Shown here: positions 17,072 to 25,358 of the stretch, in pieces
Layout: every line of letters starts with the position of its first letter
Numbering within the stretch: position 1 is the first letter of the stretch
Assembly (NCBI GenBank): GCA_022484595.1
Contig: JAKVLB010000004.1
Coordinates: 124,001-188,000, forward strand
Origin: Mageeibacillus sp.
GTDB taxonomy: Bacteria > Bacillota > Clostridia > Saccharofermentanales > Saccharofermentanaceae
DNA: 64,000 bases
Direction of reading: 5' to 3'
Program-made: the position numbers and the translations under genes
Notes under the pieces: generated by a model
The model's input: only the letters and a program-made list of their open reading frames with translations
Database searches by the model: none
What the model was told of the DNA's origin: nothing

Positions 17072-19147
17072 ATGGCAGATAATGAGAATGTTGATTTGTA
17101 TTTTCAACCTGTTGAAGAGAATGACGATGATGAATTGAAGAACCTCGCCGAGAATCCGAGAGCACTCACAGAAGATTATAAGGAGGGTTCTCTTTCTGAA
17201 GTAGAGGCTGCTTCAGAGGGTCAGGATGAGTTTGATACATCCAACAGCAGTTCGTATGATGAAGATGATATTCAGGTTCTTGAGGGTCTTGAAGCGGTCC
17301 GTAAGCGTCCTGGAATGTATATCGGCGATACAACACTCAGAGGTTTGCATCACCTTGTTTACGAAATCGTAGCCAACTCAGTTGATGAAGCTCTTGCAGG
17401 AAGATGTGATACTATCAATGTTGTTCTCAATAAAGACGGTTCTGTTTCTGTTACCGATAACGGTTCAGGCATTCCTGTAGGCAATCATCCTAAGCTGGGC
17501 ATTCCTTCAGTTGAAGTCGTACACACGGTTCTTCATGCGGGCGGCAAATTCGGCGGCGGAGCGTACAGCGTTTCAGGAGGACTTCACGGAGTCGGTGCTT
17601 CCGTAGTTAACGCGCTTTCTTCTCATATGACCGTACAGGTCAAGCGTGAAGGTAACATATACGAGATAGAATTTGAATTCGGCAAGACAACAGTTCCTCT
17701 TCATATTGTCGGACACTGCGACGAGAGTGATACAGGTACAAAGACAGTATTTGTTCCGGATGGTTCTATCTTCCCCGATACAACGTTTGATTTTGATTCA
17801 ATGATTACCAGATACAGAGAGATGGCGTTCCTCAATAAAGAGGTTACCATCGATCTGACTGATGACCGCGGCGATACTCCTGTCAGCAAGCATCTTCATT
17901 ATGACGGCGGTATAATCTCATTTGTCGAGTACCTTAACCGCCACAAGGAAGCCATCAATGTCCCGCCTATTTATTTTGCCACAAAACAGGGTGAGAGCTT
18001 TGTAGAGATTGCTCTTCAGTATAACGATTCGTACCAGGAAACAGTCTATACATATGCCAACAACATTGCCACTCCGGAAGGCGGAACACATCTTGTGGGA
18101 TTCAGATCGGCGATGACGCGCGTGATCAATGAGTATGCCAGAAAGTACAAGTATCTAAAGGACGGAGATGCAAAACTTCAGGGTGAAGATACAAGGGAAG
18201 GTCTCGCTGCAATAATATCCGTGAAGCTTACTGATCCTCAGTTTGAAGGTCAGACCAAGTCAAAACTCGGCAATGCTGAGATAAGACCGATGGTTGAGAA
18301 TGTTGTTTCTGAGAAGCTGGAGATATATCTTGAAGAGCATCCCGACGTAGCGAAGTTGATCATGGATAAGTGCTTTAATGCTTCAAGAGCGCGCGAAGCG
18401 GCGAAGAGAGCAAGAGAGCAGACAAGAAGAAAGACTGTTTTCGAGAGCAATTCTCTTCCGGGTAAACTTGCAGACTGCCAGTCAAATGACGCGGAGTTCT
18501 GCGAGATATTTATCGTTGAGGGAGATTCCGCAGGCGGATCTGCAAAGCAGGGAAGAGAGCGTAAATATCAGGCTATTCTTCCGCTCTGGGGCAAGATGCT
18601 GAACGTTGAGAAGGCCAGAGAAGACAAGGTATATGATAACGAGAAGCTTCAGCCTGTTGTTATGGCTCTCGGCGCCGGCTTCGGTGACGATTTCAGTGAA
18701 GACAAGCTCAGATATCACAAGGTTATTATCATGGCGGATGCCGATGTAGACGGTTCTCACATCAGAACACTGCTTCTGACATTCTTCTTCAGATACTTAA
18801 GACCGCTAATTGACGGCGGATATGTTTATATCGCCTGCCCGCCGCTTTATAAGGTTTACAAGGGCGATGAGGCATATTATGCATATGATGATAAAGAGAT
18901 CGACATGATCAAGAAGGAACATAACTGGGATGCACCGCTCATTCAGCGATTTAAAGGTCTCGGCGAGATGAGCTCTGAGCAGCTGTGGGATACAACTATG
19001 AACCCGACAACCCGCAAACTGCTCAAGGTTACTCTTTCTGATGCGCAGGCTGCTGATGATACCTTTACATTGCTTATGGGTGATAAGGTTGAACCGCGCA
19101 AGGAATTCATTCAGGATAACGCTAAGCTTGCGAATATCGATACCTGA
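17072..19147 (+). CDS. gyrB: DNA gyrase subunit B with acidic N-terminal extension
   Basis: 691 residues. GyrB is the ATPase and TOPRIM subunit of gyrase, which introduces negative supercoils. The GHKL ATPase begins at about residue 66 (DIQVLEGLEAVRKRPGMYIG), with GGKFGGGAYSVSGGLHGVG as the ATP lid. The TOPRIM part has EGDSAGGSAKQGR and DADVDGSHIRTL. The first ~65 residues are an unusual extension, strongly acidic (about 22 Asp/Glu against 3 Lys/Arg). The ATG at 17072 has AAAGGAG 9 bases upstream, so the extension is probably translated. No gyrA follows; parA/parB do. Confidence 0.95.
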   Translation: MADNENVDLYFQPVEENDDDELKNLAENPRALTEDYKEGSLSEVEAASEGQDEFDTSNSSSYDEDDIQVLEGLEAVRKRPGMYIGDTTLRGLHHLVYEIVANSVDEALAGRCDTINVVLNKDGSVSVTDNGSGIPVGNHPKLGIPSVEVVHTVLHAGGKFGGGAYSVSGGLHGVGASVVNALSSHMTVQVKREGNIYEIEFEFGKTTVPLHIVGHCDESDTGTKTVFVPDGSIFPDTTFDFDSMITRYREMAFLNKEVTIDLTDDRGDTPVSKHLHYDGGIISFVEYLNRHKEAINVPPIYFATKQGESFVEIALQYNDSYQETVYTYANNIATPEGGTHLVGFRSAMTRVINEYARKYKYLKDGDAKLQGEDTREGLAAIISVKLTDPQFEGQTKSKLGNAEIRPMVENVVSEKLEIYLEEHPDVAKLIMDKCFNASRAREAAKRAREQTRRKTVFESNSLPGKLADCQSNDAEFCEIFIVEGDSAGGSAKQGRERKYQAILPLWGKMLNVEKAREDKVYDNEKLQPVVMALGAGFGDDFSEDKLRYHKVIIMADADVDGSHIRTLLLTFFFRYLRPLIDGGYVYIACPPLYKVYKGDEAYYAYDDKEIDMIKKEHNWDAPLIQRFKGLGEMSSEQLWDTTMNPTTRKLLKVTLSDAQAADDTFTLLMGDKVEPRKEFIQDNAKLANIDT

Positions 19148-19179
19148 TCTTTTGCTGCTTATCTTATACGGCTTTTATT

Positions 19180-19208
19180 ACTCCGGCAATGCTTTGCCGG
19201 AGTTTTTA
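19180..19208 (+). terminator. gyrB terminator
   Basis: CTCCGGCAA pairs with TTGCCGGAG around a 4-base loop and is followed by TTTTTATA. Confidence 0.85.
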
Positions 19209-19212
19209 TAAT

Positions 19213-19228
19213 TGTTCCACGTGGAACA
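19213..19228. other. parS centromere site 1
   Basis: TGTTCCACGTGGAACA, a perfect 16-bp palindrome (longer as ATTG...CAAT), matches the ParB-binding parS consensus TGTTNCACGTGAAACA apart from one base. It lies between gyrB and parA. Confidence 0.92.
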
Positions 19229-19258
19229 ATCCACATATGTTTCGATTGAGTTACAAAA

Positions 19259-19274
19259 TGTTCCACGTGGAACA
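19259..19274. other. parS centromere site 2
   Basis: Second identical TGTTCCACGTGGAACA, 46 bp downstream of the first, 75 bp ahead of the parA ATG. Confidence 0.92.
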
Positions 19275-19348
19275 ATCAGATGTAAATAGTGCGGACAAAT
19301 GCTAAAATAGAATGCAGAAAGAATAATCAAAAATTAAAGGAGAATGAG

Positions 19349-20113
19349 ATGACTACAGTTATTGCTCTGGTAAATCAGAAGGGCGGAGTGGGTAAGACTA
19401 CGACAGCCGTCAATATTTCTGCATATCTTGGAAAGAAAAGAAAAAAAGTGCTTCTGGTAGACATGGATCCGCAGGGAAATGCAAGCAGCGGTCTCGGAAT
19501 CAACAAAAGTGAGCTGAGCCAGACAATCTATGACGTCCTGATAAATGAAACACCGATGTCAGAAGTAATATGTGAGAGCGGAGCTGACAATGTATCAATA
19601 TGCCCGACAAATATCAATCTCGCCGGTGCGGAAGTTGAGCTGGTCGCAGCAATATCGCGGGAACAGATACTTAAGAAAGCCATAGACGAGGTGAGAAATC
19701 TATATGATTATGTGATAATTGACTGCCCGCCCTCTCTTGGACTGCTGACGATAAACGCGCTGACAGCAGCTGACAGAATAATAATTCCGATACAGGGAGA
19801 ATATTATGCGCTGGAAGGTCTGTCACAGCTTGTAGATACAATAAATATCGTGAAGAAGAAGATAAATCCGGATATAGAGATACTTGGTGTTGTTCTTACC
19901 ATGTTTGATTTGAGAACACAGCTCTCAAAGCAGGTAAAGGAAGAAATTGACAAGTACTTCGGGAACAAAGAATTCAAAACAGTAATTCCGAGAAACGTAA
20001 GACTCGCCGAGGCACCCAGCCATGGTGTATCTATATGTGACTATGATAAGAATTCAAAAGGCGCAAGGGCGTACGAAGCTCTTGCAGCTGAAGTAATAAA
20101 GAGAACAAAGTAA
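19349..20113 (+). CDS. parA: chromosome partitioning ATPase ParA/Soj
   Basis: 254 residues from the ATG at 19349 (AAAGGAG upstream); an earlier in-frame start lacks support and would read into the parS site. The deviant Walker A motif KGGVGKTTTA is at 11-20, and Walker B-type DYVIIDCPPSLGLLT follows. ParA forms a DNA-bound ATPase that works with ParB-parS to separate origins and regulate DnaA. It is transcribed together with parB, 28 bases apart. Confidence 0.96.
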   Translation: MTTVIALVNQKGGVGKTTTAVNISAYLGKKRKKVLLVDMDPQGNASSGLGINKSELSQTIYDVLINETPMSEVICESGADNVSICPTNINLAGAEVELVAAISREQILKKAIDEVRNLYDYVIIDCPPSLGLLTINALTAADRIIIPIQGEYYALEGLSQLVDTINIVKKKINPDIEILGVVLTMFDLRTQLSKQVKEEIDKYFGNKEFKTVIPRNVRLAEAPSHGVSICDYDKNSKGARAYEALAAEVIKRTK

Positions 20114-20141
20114 ACAACTATATCAGAACGGGAGAAATAGA

Positions 20142-21023
20142 ATGACTACATCAAAAACCGGACTTGGAAAAGGATTGGGAGCATTGCTCTCAACAGACGG
20201 AATACCTGAGAATCAGAGAGATTCTGTTGTCGAGCTTAAGATCAACGATATCTCTCCCAATCAGGGGCAGCCGCGTAAGAATTTTAATGAGGAGTCGCTG
20301 AAAGAACTGTCGGCATCAATTGAGCAGAACGGTGTAATTCAACCGATAATTGTTCAGAGAAAAGGCAACGGATATCTGATTGTTGCCGGAGAGCGCAGAT
20401 GGAGGGCAGCACGTATAGCCGGTCTTAAGGTAATACCGGCAATTGTAAGAGATCTGACGGACAAAGAAATAATGGAGCAGGCATTGATAGAGAACCTGCA
20501 GCGTGAAGATCTCAACCCGCTTGAAGAAGCTCTTGCCATGCAGTCGCTTCTTAAGACGCATAAGATGACACAGGAACAGCTGGCCTTGAAGCTTGGAAAA
20601 CCGAGAGCTACTATAGCAAATGCATTGAGGCTGCTCAATCTTGATGAATCACTGCATGAGTTTATAGTGCGCGGAGATCTCTCAGCAGGACACGCAAAAG
20701 TAATCCTATCGCTTAAGGATAAGGAAGACCAGCGAAAAGTTGCCGACGAGATTATGGCTAAAGATATGAGTGTAAGGCAGGCTGAAGAATATGTGAGACG
20801 ATACATAGAGAATCAGGAGAACCCGAAAGTTACGAAAACGAAACAAGACATTGATCCGCGCGTAAAGCAAAGCACACGTGAGGTTGAAACAAAACTTAAG
20901 AAACATCTGGGTTCAAAAGTCAGAATAAAGCTTGCAGACGCAAAACTGGGAAAAGGAAAGATCGTGATAGATTACAATGACTACGAAGATCTTGACAGGC
21001 TAATCGAGATTCTGGGAGAGTAA
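20142..21023 (+). CDS. parB: chromosome partitioning protein ParB/Spo0J
   Basis: 293 residues, usual length. It binds parS and spreads as a CTP-dependent clamp. Visible are the N-terminal ParA-activating tail (GLGKGLGALLS, residues 7-17), the CTP-binding GERRWRAARIAGL (83-95), the DNA-binding HTH region around MTQEQLALKLGKPRATIANALRLL, and a C-terminal dimerisation segment. A good SD (GGGAG) precedes its ATG. Confidence 0.96.
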   Translation: MTTSKTGLGKGLGALLSTDGIPENQRDSVVELKINDISPNQGQPRKNFNEESLKELSASIEQNGVIQPIIVQRKGNGYLIVAGERRWRAARIAGLKVIPAIVRDLTDKEIMEQALIENLQREDLNPLEEALAMQSLLKTHKMTQEQLALKLGKPRATIANALRLLNLDESLHEFIVRGDLSAGHAKVILSLKDKEDQRKVADEIMAKDMSVRQAEEYVRRYIENQENPKVTKTKQDIDPRVKQSTREVETKLKKHLGSKVRIKLADAKLGKGKIVIDYNDYEDLDRLIEILGE

Positions 21024-21036
21024 GACAAGCTTGGTG

Positions 21037-21065
21037 TTGAAAAGTTTAAAGTAATTATGTATAAT
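21037..21065 (+). promoter_or_regulatory. promoter of tRNA-Ser
   Basis: TTGAAA (21037-21042), 17-base spacer, TATAAT (21060-21065), 38 bases before the tRNA 5' end. Confidence 0.75.
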
Positions 21066-21103
21066 AAATTGCTCGTTGAAGGATATACCTTTTCTGAGCA
21101 CAT

Positions 21104-21194
21104 GGAGCTGTATCGAAGCGGTCATAACGAGGCGGTCTTGAAAACCGTTTGACCCGCAAGGGTCACGTGGGTTCGAATCCCACCGGCTCCGCCA
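21104..21194 (+). tRNA. tRNA-Ser (anticodon UGA)
   Basis: 91 nt including an encoded CCA. The acceptor GGAGCTG pairs with CGGCTCC (one G-U), the anticodon stem CGGTC/ACCG carries the loop CTTGAAA with anticodon TGA, the long variable arm (GACCCGCAAGGGTC) is typical of serine tRNAs, and the T loop is GTTCGAATC. Confidence 0.95.
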
Positions 21195-21273
21195 GAATAA
21201 CCCTTGGATTCATTTGCTTTCGGGGCGTAAGGCTTTAAAGCCAAAGCGGCGCACAGCATCAGACAAAGGGTGA

Positions 21274-21312
21274 GGACCGATAGGATGATAGATCCTGTCG
21301 GTCCTTTTATTT
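21274..21312 (+). terminator. terminator after tRNA-Ser
   Basis: GGACCGATAGGAT pairs with ATCCTGTCGGTCC (one G-U) around a short loop and is followed by TTTTATTTT. Confidence 0.85.
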
Positions 21313-21435
21313 TCGAATAACTTTCAGGTCTTATGGCTGTCCTGAGACCGTGTAAAATCAACGATTCTCAGGGTTGTTCCGTATCTTTTCCAGATCGAAA
21401 AATGCCGCCATCTGGTCAACGCATACGGGCTTTTC

Positions 21436-21798
21436 TTATAATGCCGACCCTCTGACTTTCTGAATGAGCTTCACTACCTCGTCGGGTTGCAAGACCCTGC
21501 CATAGGAGATAACTTTCCCGTCAACTACCAGTGCCGGAGTAGTCATGACTCCGTAGGCGGCAATCTGCGAGAAGTCGGTTATATGGTCTATAGCCGTGTC
21601 CATGCCCAGCTGATCGAGAGCCGCTTTTGTTGCTGCCTCCAGCGCGTTGCACTTCGCGCAGCCTGATCCGAGTATCTTTACGCTTGCACCTTCTGCATTT
21701 GCGTTTAGGGCCTTTTCCGTGCTTTCGCTGTCACAGTTGACATGGCAGCAGCAAGCAGCAGGTTTTTCCTCTTGGTTTTTCTTTTCGAAAAGTGACAT
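21436..21798 (-). CDS. thioredoxin-fold redox protein
   Basis: 120 residues. The redox site is GSGCAKCNAL (Cys-x-x-Cys around residues 46-49), followed by the cis-Pro segment TTPALVVDGKVISYG, as in the small redox-active disulfide proteins of the MTH895/TM0996 type. An N-terminal tail has an extra Cys cluster (ACCCHVNC). It is the last gene of the ArsR-permease-DUF6485 operon, and probably supplies or removes electrons for the permease-linked process. The substrate is unknown. Confidence 0.8.
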   Translation of the reverse strand: MSLFEKKNQEEKPAACCCHVNCDSESTEKALNANAEGASVKILGSGCAKCNALEAATKAALDQLGMDTAIDHITDFSQIAAYGVMTTPALVVDGKVISYGRVLQPDEVVKLIQKVRGSAL

Positions 21799-21810
21799 GA
21801 TAGTTTCCTC

Positions 21811-22011
21811 CTAATTTTGATTGTTATTTTCAAATCTATTTTTAAGAACAAGATAATGGTTAAGATTGCTTTTATCACCGCCGTTATCCGGGAACAGACA
21901 ATATGGCAGACTGTCTGACTCTCGGTGTTTGATAACGCAGGCACAGCATCTACCGTGATTTGGACACGCTGTCTTTGGACAGGCGCACGTTTCTACGTTT
22001 GAGCATTCCAC
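21811..22011 (-). CDS. Cys-rich DUF6485-like small protein
   Basis: 66 residues starting at GTG (22011), with AGGAGG 6-7 bases upstream. Seven or more cysteines are packed in the first 40 residues (ETCACPKTACPNHGRCCACV, then LPYCLF), the pattern of the DUF6485 family, probably a metal- or thiol-binding protein. It lies between the permease and the thioredoxin-fold protein, an arrangement that recurs in anaerobes. The precise role is unknown. Confidence 0.7.
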   Translation of the reverse strand: MECSNVETCACPKTACPNHGRCCACVIKHRESDSLPYCLFPDNGGDKSNLNHYLVLKNRFENNNQN

Positions 22012-22022
22012 GATAATTCCTC

Positions 22023-23036
22023 CTAAACAATAAGTGGTTGAATTGCATTGAACAGATAGCCGACGATAATTATTCCTGCGGTGCAGATGCCGATAAACAG
22101 GCCCAGCAGTTTTGGTTTGACTGCTTTGCGGAGCATGATAAGAGAGGGAAGAGAAAGCGTTGTGACTGCCATCATAAAGGAGAGGATGCTGCCGAGCAGC
22201 GCACCTTTTTCGAAAAGAGTTTCCGCAATCGGAATGGTGCCGAAAATGTCAGCGTACATCGGAACGCCGATCAGCGTCGCCAGAACCACGCCGAAAGGAT
22301 TATTGCTGCCGAGTACCGTTTCAACCCAGCTTTCAGGAATCCAGTTGTGGATAACAGCACCGATGCCTACACCGGCAAGGATGTACGGGAATACCTTTTT
22401 TAAGGTTGATACCATCTGCTCTTTTGCGTAAACCAGGCGATCTTTCTTTGTCAGATCCAAAGATTCAATATCTACGCGGCCTGCCGACATAATGAAGCTC
22501 TCAACATATTTTTCCATATGCAGTTTCTCAATCAGAGTGCCGCCGGCAACCGCGATAACAAGACCGAGAACAACATAAGTAACGGCGATTTTGAAGCCAA
22601 AAATACTCATGAGCAGAAGCAGTGAGCCGAGGTCTACCATCGGGGAAGAAATAAGGAACGAGAAGGTCACGCCCAGCGGCAGACCTGCACCGGTAAAGCC
22701 GATAAAAAGCGGAATGGACGAACAGGAGCAGAAAGGTGTTACAGTACCCAGCAAAGCCGCTACCGTATTCGCGCCGATTCCGTGAAAACGACCGAGAATT
22801 TTTCTGCTTCGTTCCGGGGGAAAATAGCTTTGAATATAGCTGATAAGGAAAATGAGAAAACACAGCAGCACTACAATTTTAATCACATCATAGATGAAAA
22901 ACTGTAAGCTGCCTGCCCATCGGTCAGTGAGATTCAGCCCCAGCGCCGAAAGGCCGGAGCCGATGACTGCATAGAGCCATTTCATTCCGAGGATCTGGTT
23001 TTGGAAGAAGTCCCATATTGCCTTTATTACCTGCAT
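22023..23036 (-). CDS. permease of the DUF318/ArsP-like family
   Basis: 337 residues with about eight to ten hydrophobic segments. The conserved segment TPFCSCSSIPLFIGFTGAG (about residues 99-117) identifies the predicted permease family (YraQ/ArsP), whose ArsP members export trivalent organoarsenicals. The loop around residues 180-200 is charged and cytoplasmic. It follows an ArsR-type regulator by 31 bases and precedes DUF6485 and a thioredoxin-fold protein. The substrate could be methylated arsenic, another thiophilic compound, or something else; the sequence cannot decide. Confidence 0.82.
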   Translation of the reverse strand: MQVIKAIWDFFQNQILGMKWLYAVIGSGLSALGLNLTDRWAGSLQFFIYDVIKIVVLLCFLIFLISYIQSYFPPERSRKILGRFHGIGANTVAALLGTVTPFCSCSSIPLFIGFTGAGLPLGVTFSFLISSPMVDLGSLLLLMSIFGFKIAVTYVVLGLVIAVAGGTLIEKLHMEKYVESFIMSAGRVDIESLDLTKKDRLVYAKEQMVSTLKKVFPYILAGVGIGAVIHNWIPESWVETVLGSNNPFGVVLATLIGVPMYADIFGTIPIAETLFEKGALLGSILSFMMAVTTLSLPSLIMLRKAVKPKLLGLFIGICTAGIIIVGYLFNAIQPLIV

Positions 23037-23067
23037 GAAAATAAAAACTCGCTTTCAATTATGATAA

Positions 23068-23358
23068 TCAGCTATTCTCGTTCTGCGATGTGAGTTCGTG
23101 TAACAGCGCTATCGCTTTCGCACTGCCGGTATCGCTGATCCGGTAATGCGTCCATTTGCCCTCCTGACGATAATCAACGATTCCCGATTCGCACAAAAGC
23201 TTCATATGGTAGGAAAGCGTTGATTGCGGCAGATCCATCTGTTCAATCAAAACACAGGCGCATTTCTCGCCGCCGCGCAGCAGCTCAAGAATACGCAACC
23301 GCTTCTCGTCGCAGAACGCCCTGAATACTTTTGCCTGTTCCTCATATTCCGTTTCCAT
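23068..23358 (-). CDS. ArsR-family regulator
   Basis: 96 residues with a winged HTH: KRLRILELLRGGEKCACVLIEQMDLPQSTLSYHMKLL. The CAC cysteine pair at the start of the recognition region resembles the ELCVCDL metal-binding motif of ArsR proteins that sense As(III)/Sb(III). It is the first gene of a minus-strand operon with the permease. An SD (GAGGTGA) precedes its ATG. Confidence 0.88.
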   Translation of the reverse strand: METEYEEQAKVFRAFCDEKRLRILELLRGGEKCACVLIEQMDLPQSTLSYHMKLLCESGIVDYRQEGKWTHYRISDTGSAKAIALLHELTSQNENS

Positions 23359-23379
23359 TTCGTCACCTCATAACGAATA

Positions 23380-23415
23380 AACTTGATATGACTGTTATAC
23401 GCATCAAATCAAGTT
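23380..23415. promoter_or_regulatory. candidate ArsR operator
   Basis: AACTTGAT (23380-23387) and ATCAAGTT (23408-23415) form an inverted repeat with a 20-base gap, 22 bases upstream of the ArsR-type gene. It overlaps the end of hydE. Confidence 0.45.
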
Positions 23416-24491
23416 TTGTCAATATGAGATACACTCTGAAAGTCATCAAGTGTTTTATAGTCGCCCCTTGACCGGCTGATGCTGTAGCCTATTCTCTTCA
23501 TTCTCATTTCCAGGCATCGGTTGCAGTAAGAAGCGTCTTCATCAGTACAGATCTTACCGTCGTAAAGGATGTATTTTTTCTTTGCGAACACCGGTGATAC
23601 ATTTGGCATTATGACGTTTGCGCCGGCAAGAATCCCTTTTTCACGTCCCATGGGATCTGATGTTCCAAGTGCGGTTGTTGCGGGAAGCAGCACATTAGGG
23701 AGCATTAACCTGATAATTGAAAGCAAATGCAGCGTAAGCTGAACGCTTCCGGGGGATTCTTCTGCAAAAGGAGTACCACTATGGGGGATAAACGGTCCGA
23801 TGCCTGCCATGTGCGGCTGGAAATCCTTCATAAATAACAGGTCTTCCAAAATGTTCTCTGTCGTCTGCATCGGTGAACCGACCATCATGCCGCAGCCGAC
23901 CTGGAATCCTATATCCTTCAGATCTTCAAGGCATCTTTGGCGGTTCCTGACTGACATCCCTGAAGGATGCAGGTAAGCATAGTGCAGGGGATTTGATGTT
24001 TCATGTCTGAGGAGATATCTGTCTGCTCCCGCATCGTAGTATTTCTGATAGGATTCCCGAGTCTTTTCCCCGATGGAGAGCGTGACTGCGCAGGTCGGCC
24101 ACCGCCGCTTTATCTCACTGACGATGTCTGATATATCGTCATCGCTGTAGCTCAGGTCCTCTCCGCTCTGAAGGACGACAGTCATAAAGCCCAGTTCTTG
24201 AGCACGCCTGCAGGATTCTAAAATCTGCTCTATTGACAGGCGGTAGCGTTCCGCGTTCGCGTTTGATGCACGTATGCCGCAGTATCTGCAGTCGTTCCTG
24301 CAGTAATTGGAAAACTCAACGATGCCTCTGAGAAAGACATTCCTGCCATATACTGCCTGAGCTGTCGTTCTTGCTGTGGCAAAAAGGTACGCCTCTTCTT
24401 CCGTTGTCATGTTTCCGAGAAGAAGCTTCAGTTCTTCTCGCGGCAGATTGTTTTCCACTGAAAGCTTGTCAATCAGAGGTATCAGGTTCAT
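23409..24491 (-). CDS. hydE: [FeFe]-hydrogenase maturase HydE-type radical SAM enzyme
   Basis: 360 residues. The radical SAM cluster motif is C64-x3-C68-x2-C71 (YCRNDCRYCG), followed by a TIM-barrel with SGEDLSYSDDDI and GCGMMVGSPMQTTENILEDL. A C-terminal Cys pair (YCNRCLEMR) matches the second cluster site seen in many HydE proteins. HydE helps build the H-cluster dithiomethylamine ligand. A BioB/PylB-like relative is possible, but length and motifs fit HydE best. hydG and hydF are not in the window. Its ATG overlaps the stop of the SGNH hydrolase gene by 4 bases. Confidence 0.85.
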   Translation of the reverse strand: MNLIPLIDKLSVENNLPREELKLLLGNMTTEEEAYLFATARTTAQAVYGRNVFLRGIVEFSNYCRNDCRYCGIRASNANAERYRLSIEQILESCRRAQELGFMTVVLQSGEDLSYSDDDISDIVSEIKRRWPTCAVTLSIGEKTRESYQKYYDAGADRYLLRHETSNPLHYAYLHPSGMSVRNRQRCLEDLKDIGFQVGCGMMVGSPMQTTENILEDLLFMKDFQPHMAGIGPFIPHSGTPFAEESPGSVQLTLHLLSIIRLMLPNVLLPATTALGTSDPMGREKGILAGANVIMPNVSPVFAKKKYILYDGKICTDEDASYCNRCLEMRMKRIGYSISRSRGDYKTLDDFQSVSHIDKT

Positions 24492-25138
24492 AAGGCAGCC
24501 GTGTTCGCATCTCTTCTTATGCAGTCTGCGAGTATCAGCGCGAGATGCCTGTGAGAACCGGCTTCAAGATGTTGGCCGTCAAGAGGCGAAGCCGAACCGA
24601 ACATCCCTGCGTCCAGAAAATGATAACCGTTGGTGCTGCAGAGGATGCGGTATGCAATTCGAAGTCCCTGTGAGAAACGGGCTGACGTGTCATCGAACTC
24701 CTTGTCAAGCAGAGCAACATCGTCCGCGAGCGGCGCAGGGGACATGATGATTATCCGGCATTGTGAGTCGCGCTCTCTGATAATTCCCGCCATACGCGAT
24801 ATCGCATCGGTAAGCATTTCTATCTTTGCGTGGTACGCGGACTTGCAGTCATTGGTGCCGAGCATTATTACAGTATAATCAAGAGTCTGATATGTGCGGA
24901 GCACTGAAGGCAGGACGGCAAGGCCGTTTAGTCCCGGGCGCCGTAAGTCTTCGAAGCAGGTCGTGCGGCCGCAGCGGCCTTCTTCGAAAACCAGGTAGTC
25001 ATCACCCAGATCCTTTTGAAGGCGTGAGGTCCACCTGATGCTTTCCGGGTAACGGTCCGCGCTGGCAGGAATAAGACCGAACGTGTTTGAATCCCCGTAG
25101 CATAAAATCCTTTTTACGCTGCCTGCTGCTTTATTCAT
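24488..25138 (-). CDS. SGNH/GDSL-type hydrolase
   Basis: 216 residues. Block I is CYGDSNTFG with nucleophile Ser17, followed by block III GTNDCK near residue 95 and the catalytic Asp-x-x-His in LDGQHLEAG near residues 187-190. Similar to intracellular arylesterase/acyl-hydrolase family members; no signal peptide is visible. It is translationally linked to hydE (4-base overlap). What joins an esterase to hydrogenase maturation is not clear. The operon promoter at 25212-25240 is embedded in an inverted repeat. Confidence 0.85.
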   Translation of the reverse strand: MNKAAGSVKRILCYGDSNTFGLIPASADRYPESIRWTSRLQKDLGDDYLVFEEGRCGRTTCFEDLRRPGLNGLAVLPSVLRTYQTLDYTVIMLGTNDCKSAYHAKIEMLTDAISRMAGIIRERDSQCRIIIMSPAPLADDVALLDKEFDDTSARFSQGLRIAYRILCSTNGYHFLDAGMFGSASPLDGQHLEAGSHRHLALILADCIRRDANTAAL

Positions 25139-25211
25139 TTCTTTTCGCGAGCTGATCTGCTGCTGTGTAGATGTTTGACATAATTACATACCTCATAAAT
25201 AGGTTAATGAA

Positions 25212-25249
25212 ATTATGCGCAGATATTCCTATAGTGTCAATAGGAATAT
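25212..25249 (-). promoter_or_regulatory. promoter of the SGNH-hydE operon inside an inverted repeat
   Basis: On the minus strand TTGACA (25235-25240), a 17-base spacer and CATAAT (25212-25217) form a strong promoter. The -35 lies inside a perfect 10-base inverted repeat, ATATTCCTAT / ATAGGAATAT (25223-25249, 7-base centre). Bound protein there would block RNA polymerase. The CCTATTGACA decamer recurs at the met leader and iscS promoters. Confidence 0.7.
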
Positions 25250-25294
25250 GTCGGGCACAAACAAGCGAAATTCTGATAAAATTCAAATACCCTA

Positions 25295-25323
25295 TTGACA
25301 TGGTGGGTTAGTAGGGTTATCAT
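25295..25323 (+). promoter_or_regulatory. promoter of the met operon leader
   Basis: TTGACA (25295-25300), a 17-base spacer and TATCAT (25318-25323); transcription would start near 25330, about 30 bases before the leader ATG. It also carries CCTATTGACA over the -35, and GGGTTAGTAGGGTTA within the spacer. Confidence 0.75.
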
Positions 25324-25358
25324 CTCACCATAAACCTTACGAAAGGAGGCCGACAGAC

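Noticed and set aside
21122-21361. 79-codon minus-strand frame ending in a GIRTHV-like segment
   Set aside because: It is the antisense translation of tRNA-Ser and its terminator, a frequent false gene call.
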